A DNA stretch of 64,000 nucleotides from Sphaerosporella brunnea (GCA_008704415.1 VXIS01000076.1:92729-156728); one strand, 5' to 3'. Counted from the stretch's first letter, positions 35,587 through 46,553 are shown. The notes: generated by a model not told the origin, from the letters alone. Numbers and translations are program-made.

Positions 35587-37748
35587 CTCACGCCGCCGAG
35601 CGCCAAGATCGCCACGTGACGAAGTTTTTCCGATTGGCTGAGGTAATACCCAGGCTGTGAAGTTGCGGTTTGCCGGTGGCGAACCTCAATCCAAACAACG
35701 AACCTCAACATTATGTCGCAATCGCAAAGACCGCTGCTTTCGCAAAGACCGCTGCTTCCAAAATGGTCGGTCACCCATGGGGACCTATTTTCACAAGCGG
35801 ACGCCGTCATGGGTGCGGCGCCAGCGGGTGTAACAATTATGCCTGACGTCCGTCCTCACCTGCCGCCGAGACAAAAAGAAGTTGAACCACCAACAGAGTT
35901 GGACGCAATGATAGAGCCGTACGGTCTGATAGAGCCGGTAACACGGACAATGGTGGACGGTGCTACAAGTGATGAAATGGTGGAACTGGGACAGCAAGGA
36001 AAACACGGACCATGGATTCCTCTTGCCCGCCGAGCCGCTATACTGACCTTGCATTGGTATGCCGGAAAGACCTGGTCAGAAATAGCGAGTTTTTTGAGTG
36101 TTTCTCCAGACACCGCACGTTGTATGGTCTCCAGAGCAAAAGTACAAGTCCCGGGTGGCAAATCCATTCAAATGCTGAAACAAACAGGAGCGAGCCACAA
36201 ATAAAAACGATTTCGAAGCGGTATTTGCTACGCTAGCGGATCAAAGCGAAAAAAACTGCGGTTCTGGACAAAGCATGATTTTTCCTGAGTGTTCAGAGGC
36301 CGGTGAACGTTTGATGAATCTCGCCAAGAGCGATATCGCCCACAGAGATATGCCTTGGCCGGAGGTAGCCAAAGAAGCTCATATTGAGGCTGCACGTTTG
36401 ACAATTGAACGGCTGTTCCACCAACACAATATCTTCCGCTATAAGTCTCGCTCCAAACCGCCATGCAGTGAAAAGACCCGGCACGCTCGTGTGCAGCTGG
36501 CAGAGCTAGGACTCACTATCGATCAACGGCGTATTGTGTTCACTGACGAAACGTGGCATGAATTCAACTCCTCCCGTCGCCAAACCCATCAAACGCGGTC
36601 AAAAGGCGAAAATGCCTACGATGTAGCAAGAACTAAAGAAGACAACAAGACCACCATTCGAGTCATGTTTGCAGGTGCCATTAACCTCTTACTGGGTACC
36701 GGCTGTGGTTATATTTATCCAAAATCCACCGCAGCCGATAAAAAGCACCAGCAAGAGGTGCAACAGGAGGTACAGAAAGAACGACAGGAAAAGTCCCGAA
36801 AACGCATCCGCCTTGCTGAGATACCGGGCACAGATGAGGACAAAGAGGTGGCACGCTTTAACAGAGATATAGACCGCCAAAATGCGGAAGAAGGACGGAC
36901 CGGTCGCCACAAGAAGAGGCACCGTAAACCAGCACAGGTATTCAAAGTGGAGGAGATCAAAGTGACGACCAAGGGTGGAATAAATTGGGTCCAATACCGC
37001 GAGCAGTTCCTCCAACCTTTCCTGTACCAGTGGATTACACAAAAGCTGCAGCCGTTGTTGTTGGCGGAAACTGGCGATGATACAGTTTGGTTGGTACTCT
37101 TACTGGTTTTTTGCCACCCAACAAAATCTTAACAAGATCATCAGGTTAATTGAAGACAATGCACCGTGTCATACAGCAGCCCAAAAGGTCGATGAGGAGG
37201 AGAGGGAGCGGCTTCATATCCGCACATTTTCCTTCCCAGCAAGCTCTCCTGACCTTAACAAAATTGAGCGGTGCTGGGATTATGAAAAGGCCGGTGACTC
37301 TGCACCCTTTCTATTCTATTTTCACTGACGGACACATGACTCCATTGCGGAGTATCAATTTGTTGGTGCCAGCCAGGAATCTATTGAAAGTGCGAAGGTA
37401 CCCAACCCTCACCCTTGCTCATCCTCGCCCCCCGACGACCCTCCCACTACATTGGAATACCACTGACGAGCCAGACCACGTTGCTACGGACATGGGACGA
37501 GTTCCCTAAAGAATTGGTGGAGCGGGAATGCCGAGACTTTCACTTAAAGTGTCAGTCTGTGTTAGATCATGATGGACGCAACAATTTCAACGGTTGACCA
37601 CTACAAATCTCATCCCCGCTCTGGTGCTTCACCTTTGACCGCGTCTGTGCCCTTTTCGCTCGCGTTTGTGCTCTTTTTGCTTGCGTTCTTCTACCAGCCA
37701 ATCGGAAAAACTTCGTCACGTGGCGATCTTGGCGCTCGGCGGCGTGAG
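35587..37748 (+). mobile_element. Tc1/mariner element, perfect 54-bp TIRs, TA target
   Basis: The 54 bp at 35587-35640 (CTCACGCCGCCGAGCGCCAA...CGATTGGCTG) are exactly inverted at 37695-37748, and TA flanks both ends (35585-35586 and 37749-37750). TA target sites and a DDE transposase place it in Tc1/mariner. The perfect TIRs suggest fairly recent activity or TIR homogenisation, yet the transposase has frameshifts. It interrupts the 3' piece of the second hAT family that resumes at 37755. Confidence 0.92.
35713..37328 (+). pseudogene. Tc1/mariner transposase with two frameshifts
   Basis: Three consecutive frames build one transposase. 35713-36204 has a helix-turn-helix-like segment (RRAAILTLHWYAGKTWSEIA..LSVSPDTARCMVSRAK). 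36275-37132 carries the first catalytic Asp in VFTDETWHEF and a long lysine/arginine-rich insertion. 37077-37328 carries the second Asp in LIEDNAPCH and the Glu in SPDLNKIERCW. Single-base shifts near 36180-36205 and 37090-37130 would reconcile the frames. 36 residues separate the second Asp and the Glu, unlike the usual 34 or 35. A normal transposase cuts and rejoins at the TIRs; this copy cannot be translated whole. Confidence 0.85.
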
Positions 37749-37754
37749 TAGATT

Positions 37755-38164
37755 CGGTAGGTTTCGGGCGACCCTCTCAAGGACTGGATGTCTGATAGGT
37801 GGCTGGGTGCCGGTTATTCGGCGATTTGCTTGGTGCTGATAATGGGGTAACCTCCGCGCGCACCAAGTGATCAAAACCCGGGCATTTGGGGATGGATATC
37901 AAAGCGGGGCTTGTTGGGTAGAGCTATTGTAAATTGTTCGCGCCAATGCTGACCGCTTCTTGGGGTCGTTGTTTTCTTTAAACATGGTAGATACTTCAGG
38001 TTGCGGGTTACATGTCGAGCTCTATCCGGGGCTCGTGGGTACCTGGATCTCGGTCCAAGATGTCTGGTCCAAACGCGCCTCGATTGGAAAAGCCAGTTTG
38101 ATTCAAACTGGTCCAGACCGCGCCGAAAGCCGCACTGGCCGGTCTATTGGCAGCCATGGCCCTG
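37755..38164 (+). mobile_element. second hAT family, 3' end
   Basis: Paralog of 21081-21340 continuing to the inverted end GGCAGCCATGGCCCTG at 38164. CACTGGCCGGTCTATTGG just before the end matches GACTGGCCGGTCTCTTGG at 44769. Confidence 0.6.
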
Positions 38165-38400
38165 TTTGAGAACGAGAGGCAGGATCTCCATCTGCTCGTC
38201 CGATACCGTCGCCACCGTTAGCACCCCACCGTTGCAGACTCGATCGGTACTTGCTGTTGCACATCCGGTTCTGCAGAATTTGCTGCTTTGCCGCATCTGC
38301 CAACACATCGTACGCTCCTGGCGTCACCCCCCAATAGTGGTGGAAGCTCCACCTCATCATGTCTTCTTCGATCATGTGCCGGGCGTATTTGACTAAGCCT
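38103..38400 (-). pseudogene. possible DDE transposase N-terminal fragment
   Basis: The minus frame starts MIEEDMMRWSFHHYWGVTPG and continues AYDVLADAAKQQILQNRM. The pattern of a short helix before F...GVTP.AY..L resembles the N-terminus of Harbinger-like transposases, but no catalytic motif is nearby and the frame overlaps the hAT end. Tentative. Confidence 0.25.
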
Positions 38401-39230
38401 GATCACCAGCGCCCAGGACGATTCCTTCGCCGTCCCCGCCCCAGCCGCCCCGTCAACAACCCGGCCACCCCGTCGCTGACCCAGCCACCTCGTCGGAAAC
38501 CCGGCCACCCCGTATCTTACATAATCCCGGTCGTCTACCGCAGACGCCGCGTTCTTGAATTCCACTGTCAGACCAACATCTTGTGTGCCAATTGGACGGG
38601 GAAGTGTACCGGCCCTCATTGCCCCACATACATCAGTCTCACCTCGCCGCCGCCCCGAGATTCCCCGTCGTGCCTCGGTGGACGCAATAGTCTTGACACC
38701 TGGATGCGCCCGCCGGCGGTCGAGGCAGCTTGTTGCCGCCGCCGACTGTGGTAAGAACTCTTCGGCGGAGCACGCCGCGGCTGTTGATAGTACTGAGGTG
38801 CAGAAACATGTGATGCAGTTGGGGTTGCGGTGACACTAGGACTGGTGTGTGGGCGAGCTGGGGTTGAAGTGAAGTTGTTTGCAGTTGGTTGAATAGTCAG
38901 GGTTGTGGACCGACTCTTACTCGCTCGGCGAAGGAAGAGGGTGTTGAAGTTCTCGCTCGACTGTCGTTCAATGTGTGGAGTTGCAATAGCTGTTTCTGAC
39001 GTCGCAGGGCCTGTGATTGACTACGCCCTTCCCCCCCAGGCAGCACCGTAACCCCGGCCATCCAGTTAATGTATTCAAAACTCCTATGCCTCACGCTCAG
39101 CCGCTTTGCACGGGCTGAAAACCCGTAGATCACTTATGACCACTCTGGTGCCAATCAAACCCACAACCGGTGAGAGTGACAGCATGTGATCCATATAGGG
39201 GTGAGTATATCGAGTGACGGTGCCTTGCAG
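38401..39230. other. nothing recognised
   Basis: P-rich simple sequence (CCCCGTCG and CCAGCCACC words near 38430-38510) and short frames without motifs. Confidence 0.35.
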
Positions 39231-39289
39231 ACAAAAGAAGTAGCCCTAAGACTTGTAAAGCAAGCCCAACAACGACCAGCTCCTTTTGT

Positions 39290-39730
39290 TCCATCCCCCG
39301 AACACCTCCCTCCTTCATCAGCACTCGCCAGCGACCAACTCCTGTCGATCATCTTCCAACCCTACCCCCCCCTCACTCCCAGCGCGAAGAGCCATTCTCT
39401 CCTATCCTCCCATCCCCCGACCACCCCCATCCCCCGTCGGCACTTGCAAGAGACCATCACCTTCTAACCCTACCCCTCTCTCCTATCCTACCATCCCTCG
39501 ACAACCTCCATCCCCATCAGCACTTACCATCGACCAACTCGCGTCGACCTTCTTCCAACCTACAACCCCCACCACCAAGAGCCGATCTTCCCCAACTCAA
39601 AATCCCTCGACATACTGCATCCCGGACCGAAACTTACCAGCGACAAAGCCTTTTCGACCTTCTCCCAACCCTACCACCCCCGATCCATCTCTCCTATCCT
39701 ATCTCCCACCACCTCCTTCGCCGGCCATGA
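39290..39730 (+). promoter_or_regulatory. iterated upstream element of copy 4
   Basis: A pyrimidine-rich tract holding four roughly 100-bp-spaced versions of CAGCACTTRCCAGCGACCAA linked to CGACCTTCTTCCAACCCTAC (about 39317, 39424, 39515 and 39625). The same block, in sense orientation, lies upstream of copy 2 (about 47830-47960). AACCCTAC is a telobox-like word. A shared promoter element of the USP-like family is the simplest reading. Confidence 0.5.
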
Positions 39731-41654
39731 ATGGAAAGTAAAGTCGCCGACGCACCAGGATCGTGACGCCGCATCGACAGCTGGCAGTAAGCCCCCCCTC
39801 CACCTAACCTAACCCCGGCTAAAAACCACCGCAGCATGGTCCTCTTCTTCCACGTGAGCCTGCGTTCAGCTTTAATCTACGTCGGCGAAATGAACTATCC
39901 GGCTTACACACTCGACCTCGTTGGCAACGCGCCGAAGTTGCAGCAGTGCCTCGCCCCCCAGCCCAACACGCAGGTCCTCGCGGCGACATTCACCACCCTT
40001 CGGGGATGCGCAGTCTTCAAGGCAGCGTATGCGAGTCTTTCTACTCGTCGCATCAAGATTCAGTTCGATGACACCCGCACAATCGAAGTGTCCTGCGCCC
40101 TCGTCGAGGCTACCCGCCCTGCTGCTGCCCCTGCGGCTCCCCTTCGCCTGCTTCGTTGCCAGATCGGGTAATAACATAGGCCTCCACCTGGTGCTTGGTT
40201 GCTGAGAGTCATTGCCTGATGGTTGGTTGAAGACAGTCATTGCCTGGTGATTGGTTGCCGAGAGGTATTGTCTAGGAGGCCTCCCACCACGCTATGGAGT
40301 ATCTCTCATCGCCTTGCTCCCTAAAATGCCATATTCAATCGAGTCGCATAACGGGCCGCCATGTCCTATCCACAACCCCGATGAAGAAGCAGTGCACCGG
40401 CGACGATTCCGAAATAGCGCCCTCCCGCAACGCTGCCCCCGCAACTACCCCGTCCGAGACGCTCTCTTGATTATGGCCATGGCAACCAAGATCAAGAAAG
40501 CGACACAGACGACGGACGAGGAGATAGACTCCATTCAACAACATCTCAACCAACACCAAGAAATCGTACTCGGACGACTGGCGCACGCCGATATGATACA
40601 AAGAACATTAAGCTGAATCAGAGAGCGGCCAAGCTGGGATCAGGGGGTGGCCGAACTCGCGGAGATCAAACAGGCCGTGCTTTGGCTGACCGATCCTGAG
40701 CGCCTTCGCCAGGAGGCGGAGAAGCTTGAGGAGGAAGACAGTGCTGGCGGGTCCACCCGTCCCTTCAATCATGCCATGTTCTTTCGCAACAAGGCACTAG
40801 GTGTCAGGACTGGCATTGAACCTTCCATTCTCGAGGAACAGCACGCAGCCGAGCTGCAGAAGATCCGCCAGTCTCGCCGCCCGACCCAAGAGGCAGCCTC
40901 TCAAGCTGTCCGTCCTCGGGAGTCAGCCACAGTGGACGTTAAAAAAATCATGGAAGGAATCATGATGGACTTGGAGAAGCTTCAGGCTCGGCTGCTGCAG
41001 GCTGGGGGTGAGAGAGTTGATCTCGGCGCTTAACGACCTGAATGATCTCGATGCGGTGCGTGACACTGCAGGTCAAGCAAAAGCTTCTGTTGTCTCTATT
41101 CGCCGACTGCGAGGACAATGCCGTGAACGTCTTGCTCAGCCTGAGTTGCAAGAACTTAATGAACACCTCGACGAAGACGTGGTGCGAAGGCAGGATCCGA
41201 ATTGACAGCTCGCAGACGGTGCTGATCTGCTCTGACTCGGTCCACAAAGCCATCGAGAACGCCAGCAACCAGTTTGAGACCTCTGCTAACAGTCCTTGTG
41301 CGACGTGTGGAACGGTCACCACGCAGACGGTGACCACGACGAACGAGTTCAACAGCCACGGAATTCTTCTTGTTCAGCCTTCCGCCGCGCATCGCATCGT
41401 TGCCGATGTTGATGAGGAATTTGGTGATTGGCCTGGTCTTCTTCCTGGCGGGAGAGCTTTTTTCCGTGACGATGACGCATTCCAGCACGATGAAAACCTC
41501 TGCAGAAGCGCTGTGCCAGAACCAGACTCCGATTCTGTTCTACGTACGGGCCGTGCCGGACGCCGTGGAGGATGGAGGACAAGACAACGCTGGTCCGGCT
41601 GGTGACTTAATCACTTCATACAAGCGGTTTGAGAAGTTCATACACGCGCTTTGA
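39731..41654 (+). pseudogene. USP-like pseudo-deubiquitinase family, copy 4 (broken)
   Basis: Exon 1 (39731-39786) starts MESKVADAPGS and hits an in-frame TGA at 39764-39766; it is also shorter than in the paralogs. The intron 39787-39834 (GTAAGC...CAG, 48 nt) and its phase 2 are preserved. Exon 2 opens MVLFFHVSLRSALIYVG and is intact to LRLLRCQIG (about 40168). The Cys-box segment is then missing, replaced by about 0.85 kb holding a coiled-coil ORF. The family sequence resumes at about 41000 (NDLNDLDAVRDT) and, after a frameshift, keeps CATC, GILLVQPS and PGGRAFFRDDDAF (41042-41500). A further frameshift leads to PILFYVRAVPD (about 41540). A dead gene, most similar to copy 2. Confidence 0.85.
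40473..41033 (+). pseudogene. coiled-coil ORF inside copy 4, one in-frame stop
   Basis: One frame runs from ATG 40473 (second ATG at 40479, MATKIKKATQTTDEEIDSIQ) to 41033, interrupted only by TGA at 40614-40616; about 185 codons. The first part is a charged heptad-like helix (IQQHLNQHQEIVLGRLAHAD). The second has VAELAEIKQAVLWLTDPERL, then EAEKLEEEDS and IMMDLEKLQARLLQ. It ends where the USP-like frame resumes, and ARLLQAGGER partly mimics the lost RRLLQ segment. I do not recognise the family. It may be an inserted retrocopy or gene fragment. Confidence 0.45.
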
Positions 41655-41877
41655 GCAGTTCGTAAAAGCGCCCTAGGTTGAAAGTGCCGGTGGTACGGGC
41701 AAGGAAATGTTCTATTTTGGTTGAGATAGAAGTGGGAGGCAAAGCTCGAGGGAGGTAGTGGACCGGAATTTGTGTTTAAAAATAGGTAGAATAAATGTAC
41801 ATGATATCCTCTATCGCAGCGTCGGGCGTGGTGGGAGAGTGACCACTACCCACAAAGCTTTTCCCATGAGTTTCACC

Positions 41878-42898
41878 CAGTGTTCCGTACGGTCCGTTCG
41901 GTCCCGTCCTGCCTCTCGACCGGACTGGATGGCAAGTGACGATCCAGTCTTCAGGAAAGACCAGGACCGGCAGTCTTTTTGGTACTGCGGCCTGGATCGA
42001 CTGCAGTCGACGGCAGTCAACCCATATGTTGGGCAATATCAGTTATCGATTTTCTACAAATACATGACTGCCATCCCGCCGTCCTATCATTCCATTATTC
42101 CGCTCTCCCAGTGCCCTGCTCTTGCCCCCTCCCACCCTTCTGTTTTGTTTTCTCAAGCTCCGCTTTGGCTGGAACTTGAAGTACGGGGACTCACATCTAT
42201 TACACCGCCATCTCCTGTGACCGGCAATCTCTACATCGCGCCCATTCTCCGGATTCCAGATAATGCTGGTGCGGGCCTTCCTTTTCCCCAAAAATATATC
42301 CGGGACACGTGGATCTTGCGATTCTTGTTGCTCCGGCTCAGCGGGATTGCTACCAAGAGTTGGTGTGAAGAGATCGCTTTGGACCGAAGAAAGACCGGAT
42401 GAAACTGTGCTGTGACTATCGGAGATACCTTTCTCACACTGCGAGGAAGGCGCGCTGGACGAAATCTGGGTCATGATGATTGAACGCGGGGTGCGGGCGT
42501 TGCTGTTTGATTTCCGGAGGTGGTTGTTAAGGGTTATGAACACACCATGACGACGACGACCAATTGATGAGATGAGAGAATTTGCGGTGGCGAAGGGATT
42601 CAAATTTTGTCACCGTGGCTAAGAAAGGATCCACCGTGTCTCACAAAGGCTCCACCGATTCAAAGGGTCCGCCAATTGTCAGGGTCCACAGCGGCAAACA
42701 GACGTCTGGCGCGCGGGTACTATCATACATATTACAATCTTACTAATAATCCAGTCGACTGCAGTCGACTATGGTCTTCCCCTATCCCTGGCACACGCTG
42801 GCTGGATCGTGGTGTTCCTCCGCCATGGCGGACTGGATCGGATCGTGCCAGCCGGTCCGATCCGGTCTGCAGTCCTGGACGGACCGTATGGAACACTG
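41878..42898 (-). mobile_element. complete non-autonomous hAT, TSD GTTTCACC
   Basis: CAGTGTTCCGTACGGTCCGT at the left and ACGGACCGTATGGAACACTG at the right are inverted ends. GTTTCACC is duplicated exactly at 41870-41877 and 42899-42906. The minus frame 42603-42043 gives a transposase N-terminus (MTQISSSAPSSQCEKGIS) with a BED-finger start (ENGRDVEIAGHRRWRCNRC), then jumps to 3' sequence also found at 32600-32760. The catalytic and dimerisation regions are deleted. Same family as 28824 and 32450. Confidence 0.9.
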
Positions 42899-42906
42899 GT
42901 TTCACC

Positions 42907-44160
42907 AACCCCCGGCAAGCCTTGATCTCAAAATACGCCGACAGGTGGACAGCGAGTCCTCTGGGTCAAATTAGGAGTGATAATGGTATTTTTGATGGGT
43001 TGCAGGAATGGCACCGACTGGGTCACGTTCAATGACCGGTCAGTAATGGGTCACTGAGGTTGCAGTTGAAAATTTGCGGTGACGCCCGCGCACCCTCCTA
43101 ATTCACAGTGCCACAACCGGATCAGCCTAGGAAGCTTCACGCTTATGAGGAGCAGCAAGTGGTGGCTGGCTCAATCAATGGACAGGATGACCATAATCCG
43201 TTGTTCCTGGACATCGCTGGTGCCCTGGGAGACTCCCCCCCCCCACGCCAAGTTCCCGCCGCGTTGTCTCTTTCCGGGCCCGCCAGATAGAAGTTTGTTC
43301 TTTCCCTTCGCCTTTCGGTTCTTCTCGGACCCGGCCATGGAGAGACGGAATTTTTCCTTTTTTTCCCTATGTTATTTTATTCTTTATATTGTTCAAATTC
43401 AAAGACTGGGAAGCTCTATCTCCTCTGTCGGTCCGTCGCACGCTGCGGCTGTGGTGGGTAGTTCGCTGAAGTCAACTCCATGGGCGGACAGCGTCGCGGC
43501 TGCGGCATCATGAGCCATCATACACATATCATGTGACTTTTGACCCCTCAATGACCCGGTAATTGACCCTATCACTACTCGGTGGCGCTGACCCGGTCAG
43601 CTCATTTTGTCGACTGACCCCCGGTCCGTGCCATCTCTGATGGAGTGTGCGCGCTCAACATTCAGAGTAATTTTAAAGCATGCTCTTCACTATGCTCTCG
43701 TGCGATAGATGAGCGCTCAATTCATTTGGATGGTGATAACTTTTGTTGTGGTTGTCTGAATGGCGTGCGCCGGGTGCGTTTTAGGCATGCATCCCTCAAG
43801 ACAACGTTACACGTCTTCCGGCACGCCGACGGCGGGCAACGCACCCGGAACAATCCAGTTCGCATCCATCCCCATCGCAAACGACTATGTCTTACCCAGC
43901 GCTGCAGCTTGAACTCCAACACAAGCATCCGTTGTGCGCGCCCAATTCGAAAGGAAGGGCATGATAATGCGCGCCATCGTCCCGACCAAAAATGAAGACG
44001 TACAGGCCAAATTGATAGAGCTGGGTCAAGCGGCGGCCTTGCCTGGTGAAGAAATTCCGGAAAGAAGAGATGAGGGGTGCCAATAGACGGGCCGGCCCAC
44101 GGGGCAAACGGGGCCCCACAAAGTAGCCCGGGCTGGGGCGCGTGTCGTGCTTGTCGTATA
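42907..44160. other. no gene recognised; loosely inverted GGGTCA-rich blocks
   Basis: GGCACCGACTGGGTCA (about 43010) and, inverted, TGACCCCCGGTCCGTGCC (about 43612-43633) bracket 0.6 kb with further TGACC/GGTCA words. This could be a decayed inverted-repeat element; no duplication is visible. The frames at 43079-43513 and 43645-43995 have no known domain. Confidence 0.3.
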
Positions 44161-44164
44161 TTCT

Positions 44165-44769
44165 CCGTGCGAAGTTGTCAATGTCTGGATGCCTGACAGG
44201 GGCCCGGCGGTGCCGCTTGTGCAGATATTTCGATCGTGCCGATCACGGGGCAATTTCCGAACGCACTAAGTGGTCGAAACCACGGCATCCCTCGCCGGTC
44301 ATCGGTATTCCGGGACACCGGCTGCGGGAATTGCTGTGCCGTGCCCTTTCCCTGGTCGCCGAGGACGTTCGAAGCAATCGAATGCCTCAATTCCTGGGCG
44401 CGCGAGGCTCTTGTGTATGGTCCGGGCTCGCAGATCGAGAAGGTTGAACGGATGTCGAGCGAATTGGGAACTCGGACAGCGGAGATGGAATGACTGGTAG
44501 TTTATGGGTGGACTGATTGCAGGTTGTGGGGGACTCAGTCTGACGTCGTCTCAGGGTTCTTGTGCTATTTAAAACAATGGTAGATAGTTCGGGTGCCTGG
44601 CGGTCCCGGTGGCGCCTGCAGGGTGCGCAGCCTATCCGGCGCCCGTGGGCGCCTGGATCTCGGTCCAAAATGCCTGGTCCAAACGGGCCTCGATTTGAAA
44701 ACCCCGTTTACTTCAAACGGGTTGAGACCTCTCCGAAAGCCGGACTGGCCGGTCTCTTGGCAGCCCTGG
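44165..44769 (+). mobile_element. second hAT family, 3' end with dimerisation remnant
   Basis: The frame 44236-44493 ends FEAIECLNSWAREALVYGPG, the last helix of the hAT dimerisation domain. The element closes with CGGCCAGTC-type subterminal sequence (inverse orientation) and CAGCCCTG at 44769. Paralogous to 37755-38164. The 5' half is absent. Confidence 0.65.
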
Positions 44770-44819
44770 AAGAGATCGTTTGAAAGAGGCGGTCGTGGAC
44801 CGGGAGTTGGCTGCACGCG

Positions 44820-44958
44820 ATCAAGTGGATATTGTCGGAGAAGATGGCGGCGCAGCAGCGGGGTGTGATATGGATTTTGAATAAGAGGACGACGAGGAAG
44901 ACGACGATGAAGATGACGATGATGATGCAAATGAAGAATTTTATACGCACGAGTAAAC
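44820..44958 (+). pseudogene. acidic C-terminal tail remnant
   Basis: After a TAA the plus frame reads EDDEEDDDEDDDDDANEEF and ends at TAA 44955-44957. Acidic tails of this kind close several transposon-encoded proteins. Nothing upstream is in frame. Confidence 0.3.
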
Positions 44959-44959
44959 A

Positions 44960-45410
44960 CCCGTGTGGTGACCACACGGTGAGCCATTATTTTTAGTGTC
45001 ACCCAATTTTTTAAATGCATAGTATAAGGGTGAAGTGTGTGAATATTTTAATCAAGAATCTCAGAATATCCTTCATTGCGACACAGCCCGTCCCGCCCTC
45101 CGTTTGTCTCGGGGAACAGCACACTGACGCGGTCCCCACTTGTTGCCCTGGAGAGCGCTACGTAAAGTTGGCCGTGACTGAACACCTCCTCACGTAGGTC
45201 TACACCTACATACCGAAGCGATTGTCCCTGCGACCTATTCATAGTCATTGAAAATGCCAAACGAACAGGATATTGCAGCCTGATCAATTTGAATGACATA
45301 TCTCCGTCTGCGGCACTTATGATTTTGATCTTGGGAAGCATCACACTGCGACCCATCCGCACACCTGTTAAAATTACACCTATTAATAAATTTGTCAGTA
45401 CCGGTGGAGG
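44960..45410 (-). mobile_element. Helitron-type helicase 3' fragment with downstream hairpin
   Basis: The minus frame 45362-45048 encodes LIRLQYPVRLAFSMTMNRSQ followed by GQSLRYVGVDLREEVFSHGQ and LYVALSRATSGDRVSVLF. This is the C-terminal motif block of PIF1-like helicases of Helitrons (usual form: QFPVRLAFAMTINKSQGQT..VGLDL..PVFSHGQLYVALSR). About 65 bp beyond the stop lies CCGTGTGGTGACCACACGG, an 8-bp-stem hairpin (44964-44982) as expected near a Helitron 3' end. A CTRR terminus directly after it is not present (CTCG instead). Rep and the remainder of the helicase are missing. Confidence 0.75.
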
Positions 45411-46110
45411 GTCTGACCGGCAGGCAAGCCCGCGCCGGGGAGACTAAAGAAAAACCGCTCGCAAGGAAGCTTGTTTAACCGCCTCAGGTGTTTTCAAGGA
45501 GCAGTTTTCAACCAAAGCAACCCAAGTAACTGTAGATACGGCAGTGGTTACGCAGACGGGGTATGGATGCGGCGTCGCGCAGAAGGTGTTCGCGTAACGG
45601 TGGATGGTGCTGGACGGCGGGGTGGTTGCAGCAGTGCGGATGATAGTCGCGCAGTGTCGCGCTCTTCCCTGGAGATGCGCCACGGCAAGGTAGGGTTAAT
45701 TTTCTGTGTTTTTCCGCCTCACGTCGCTAAAGCTCCTCAATGGCGCCGTTCCACAATGCGCCCCGCATCACATCTCATCACTCAGCCACATTTTTCCGTG
45801 TTTTAGCCACCATCTTTTTTTCATTCACGTGACTCTGAGGCTCTGTTTGCTCTATATAGTTGTTGATGGCTCAGACGCTCTTCCCACGGCTCGTCGTCGC
45901 ATAGCCATATTCTGACCACGTCGCGCTGCTCTTCGCCTTGAATGGCAAAAGAGACAAGCACGTATCCCACAGAAGCCTCTAACTCGATGGCCGAAGGCCG
46001 ATGAGGCTATCCCGCACGTTGGAGTGCAGCGTGATGGAATGGGCAATCGCCGTGGCCACACTGATCCCGGACGTGAGAGTGAGCACCGTCCCATCACAAC
46101 GCGTGGCAAT
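45411..46110. other. no assignable gene
   Basis: Frames on both strands read smoothly for 70-110 codons (45683-45444 -, 46181-45852 -) but carry no domain. Possibly eroded coding sequence. Confidence 0.3.
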
Positions 46111-46340
46111 AAGCCGTGTAGCACGTTTTGACCCGGAAGAGCCACAGGACCCCTTGCGGGGCCATCCCACATAACGACCATCCATGGGGGGATAGATTTG
46201 ACTGAAGCGAGAGAGTGAGCGTTGTTTAATGCCCTATATACGAAAGGTTTGAGCTTATTCTAGAGAGAGTAAAGGCGTGTAGCACATTTTCACCCGGAAC
46301 AGCCACAGGACCCCTTGTGGGGCGTCGCCTTCGTTGACCC
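46111..46340. repeat. tandem duplication around GTGTAGCAC..CCCGGAA
   Basis: CGTGTAGCACRTTTT, CCCGGAASAGCCACAGGACC and CCTTGYGGGGC occur at about 46114-46165 and again at 46276-46325, a 160-bp spaced duplication. Confidence 0.7.
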
Positions 46341-46553
46341 CGCGTAAGTTTTGTTTGCGTCCCCGTCATCTCTGTTTGTTTGTTTGGTAATCACGAATAC
46401 TTCGCGAGCTATGCGCATTAAAACAACATTCGACATCACGATAGTACCTCTGTGAACAAGCCCATGAAACTACACGCAATGCCGGTTACATAAAAGCAGC
46501 CACACCGCCTAACCCGAACCCTAAGGCGCTGGATGTTCAACGACCGCCGGACC

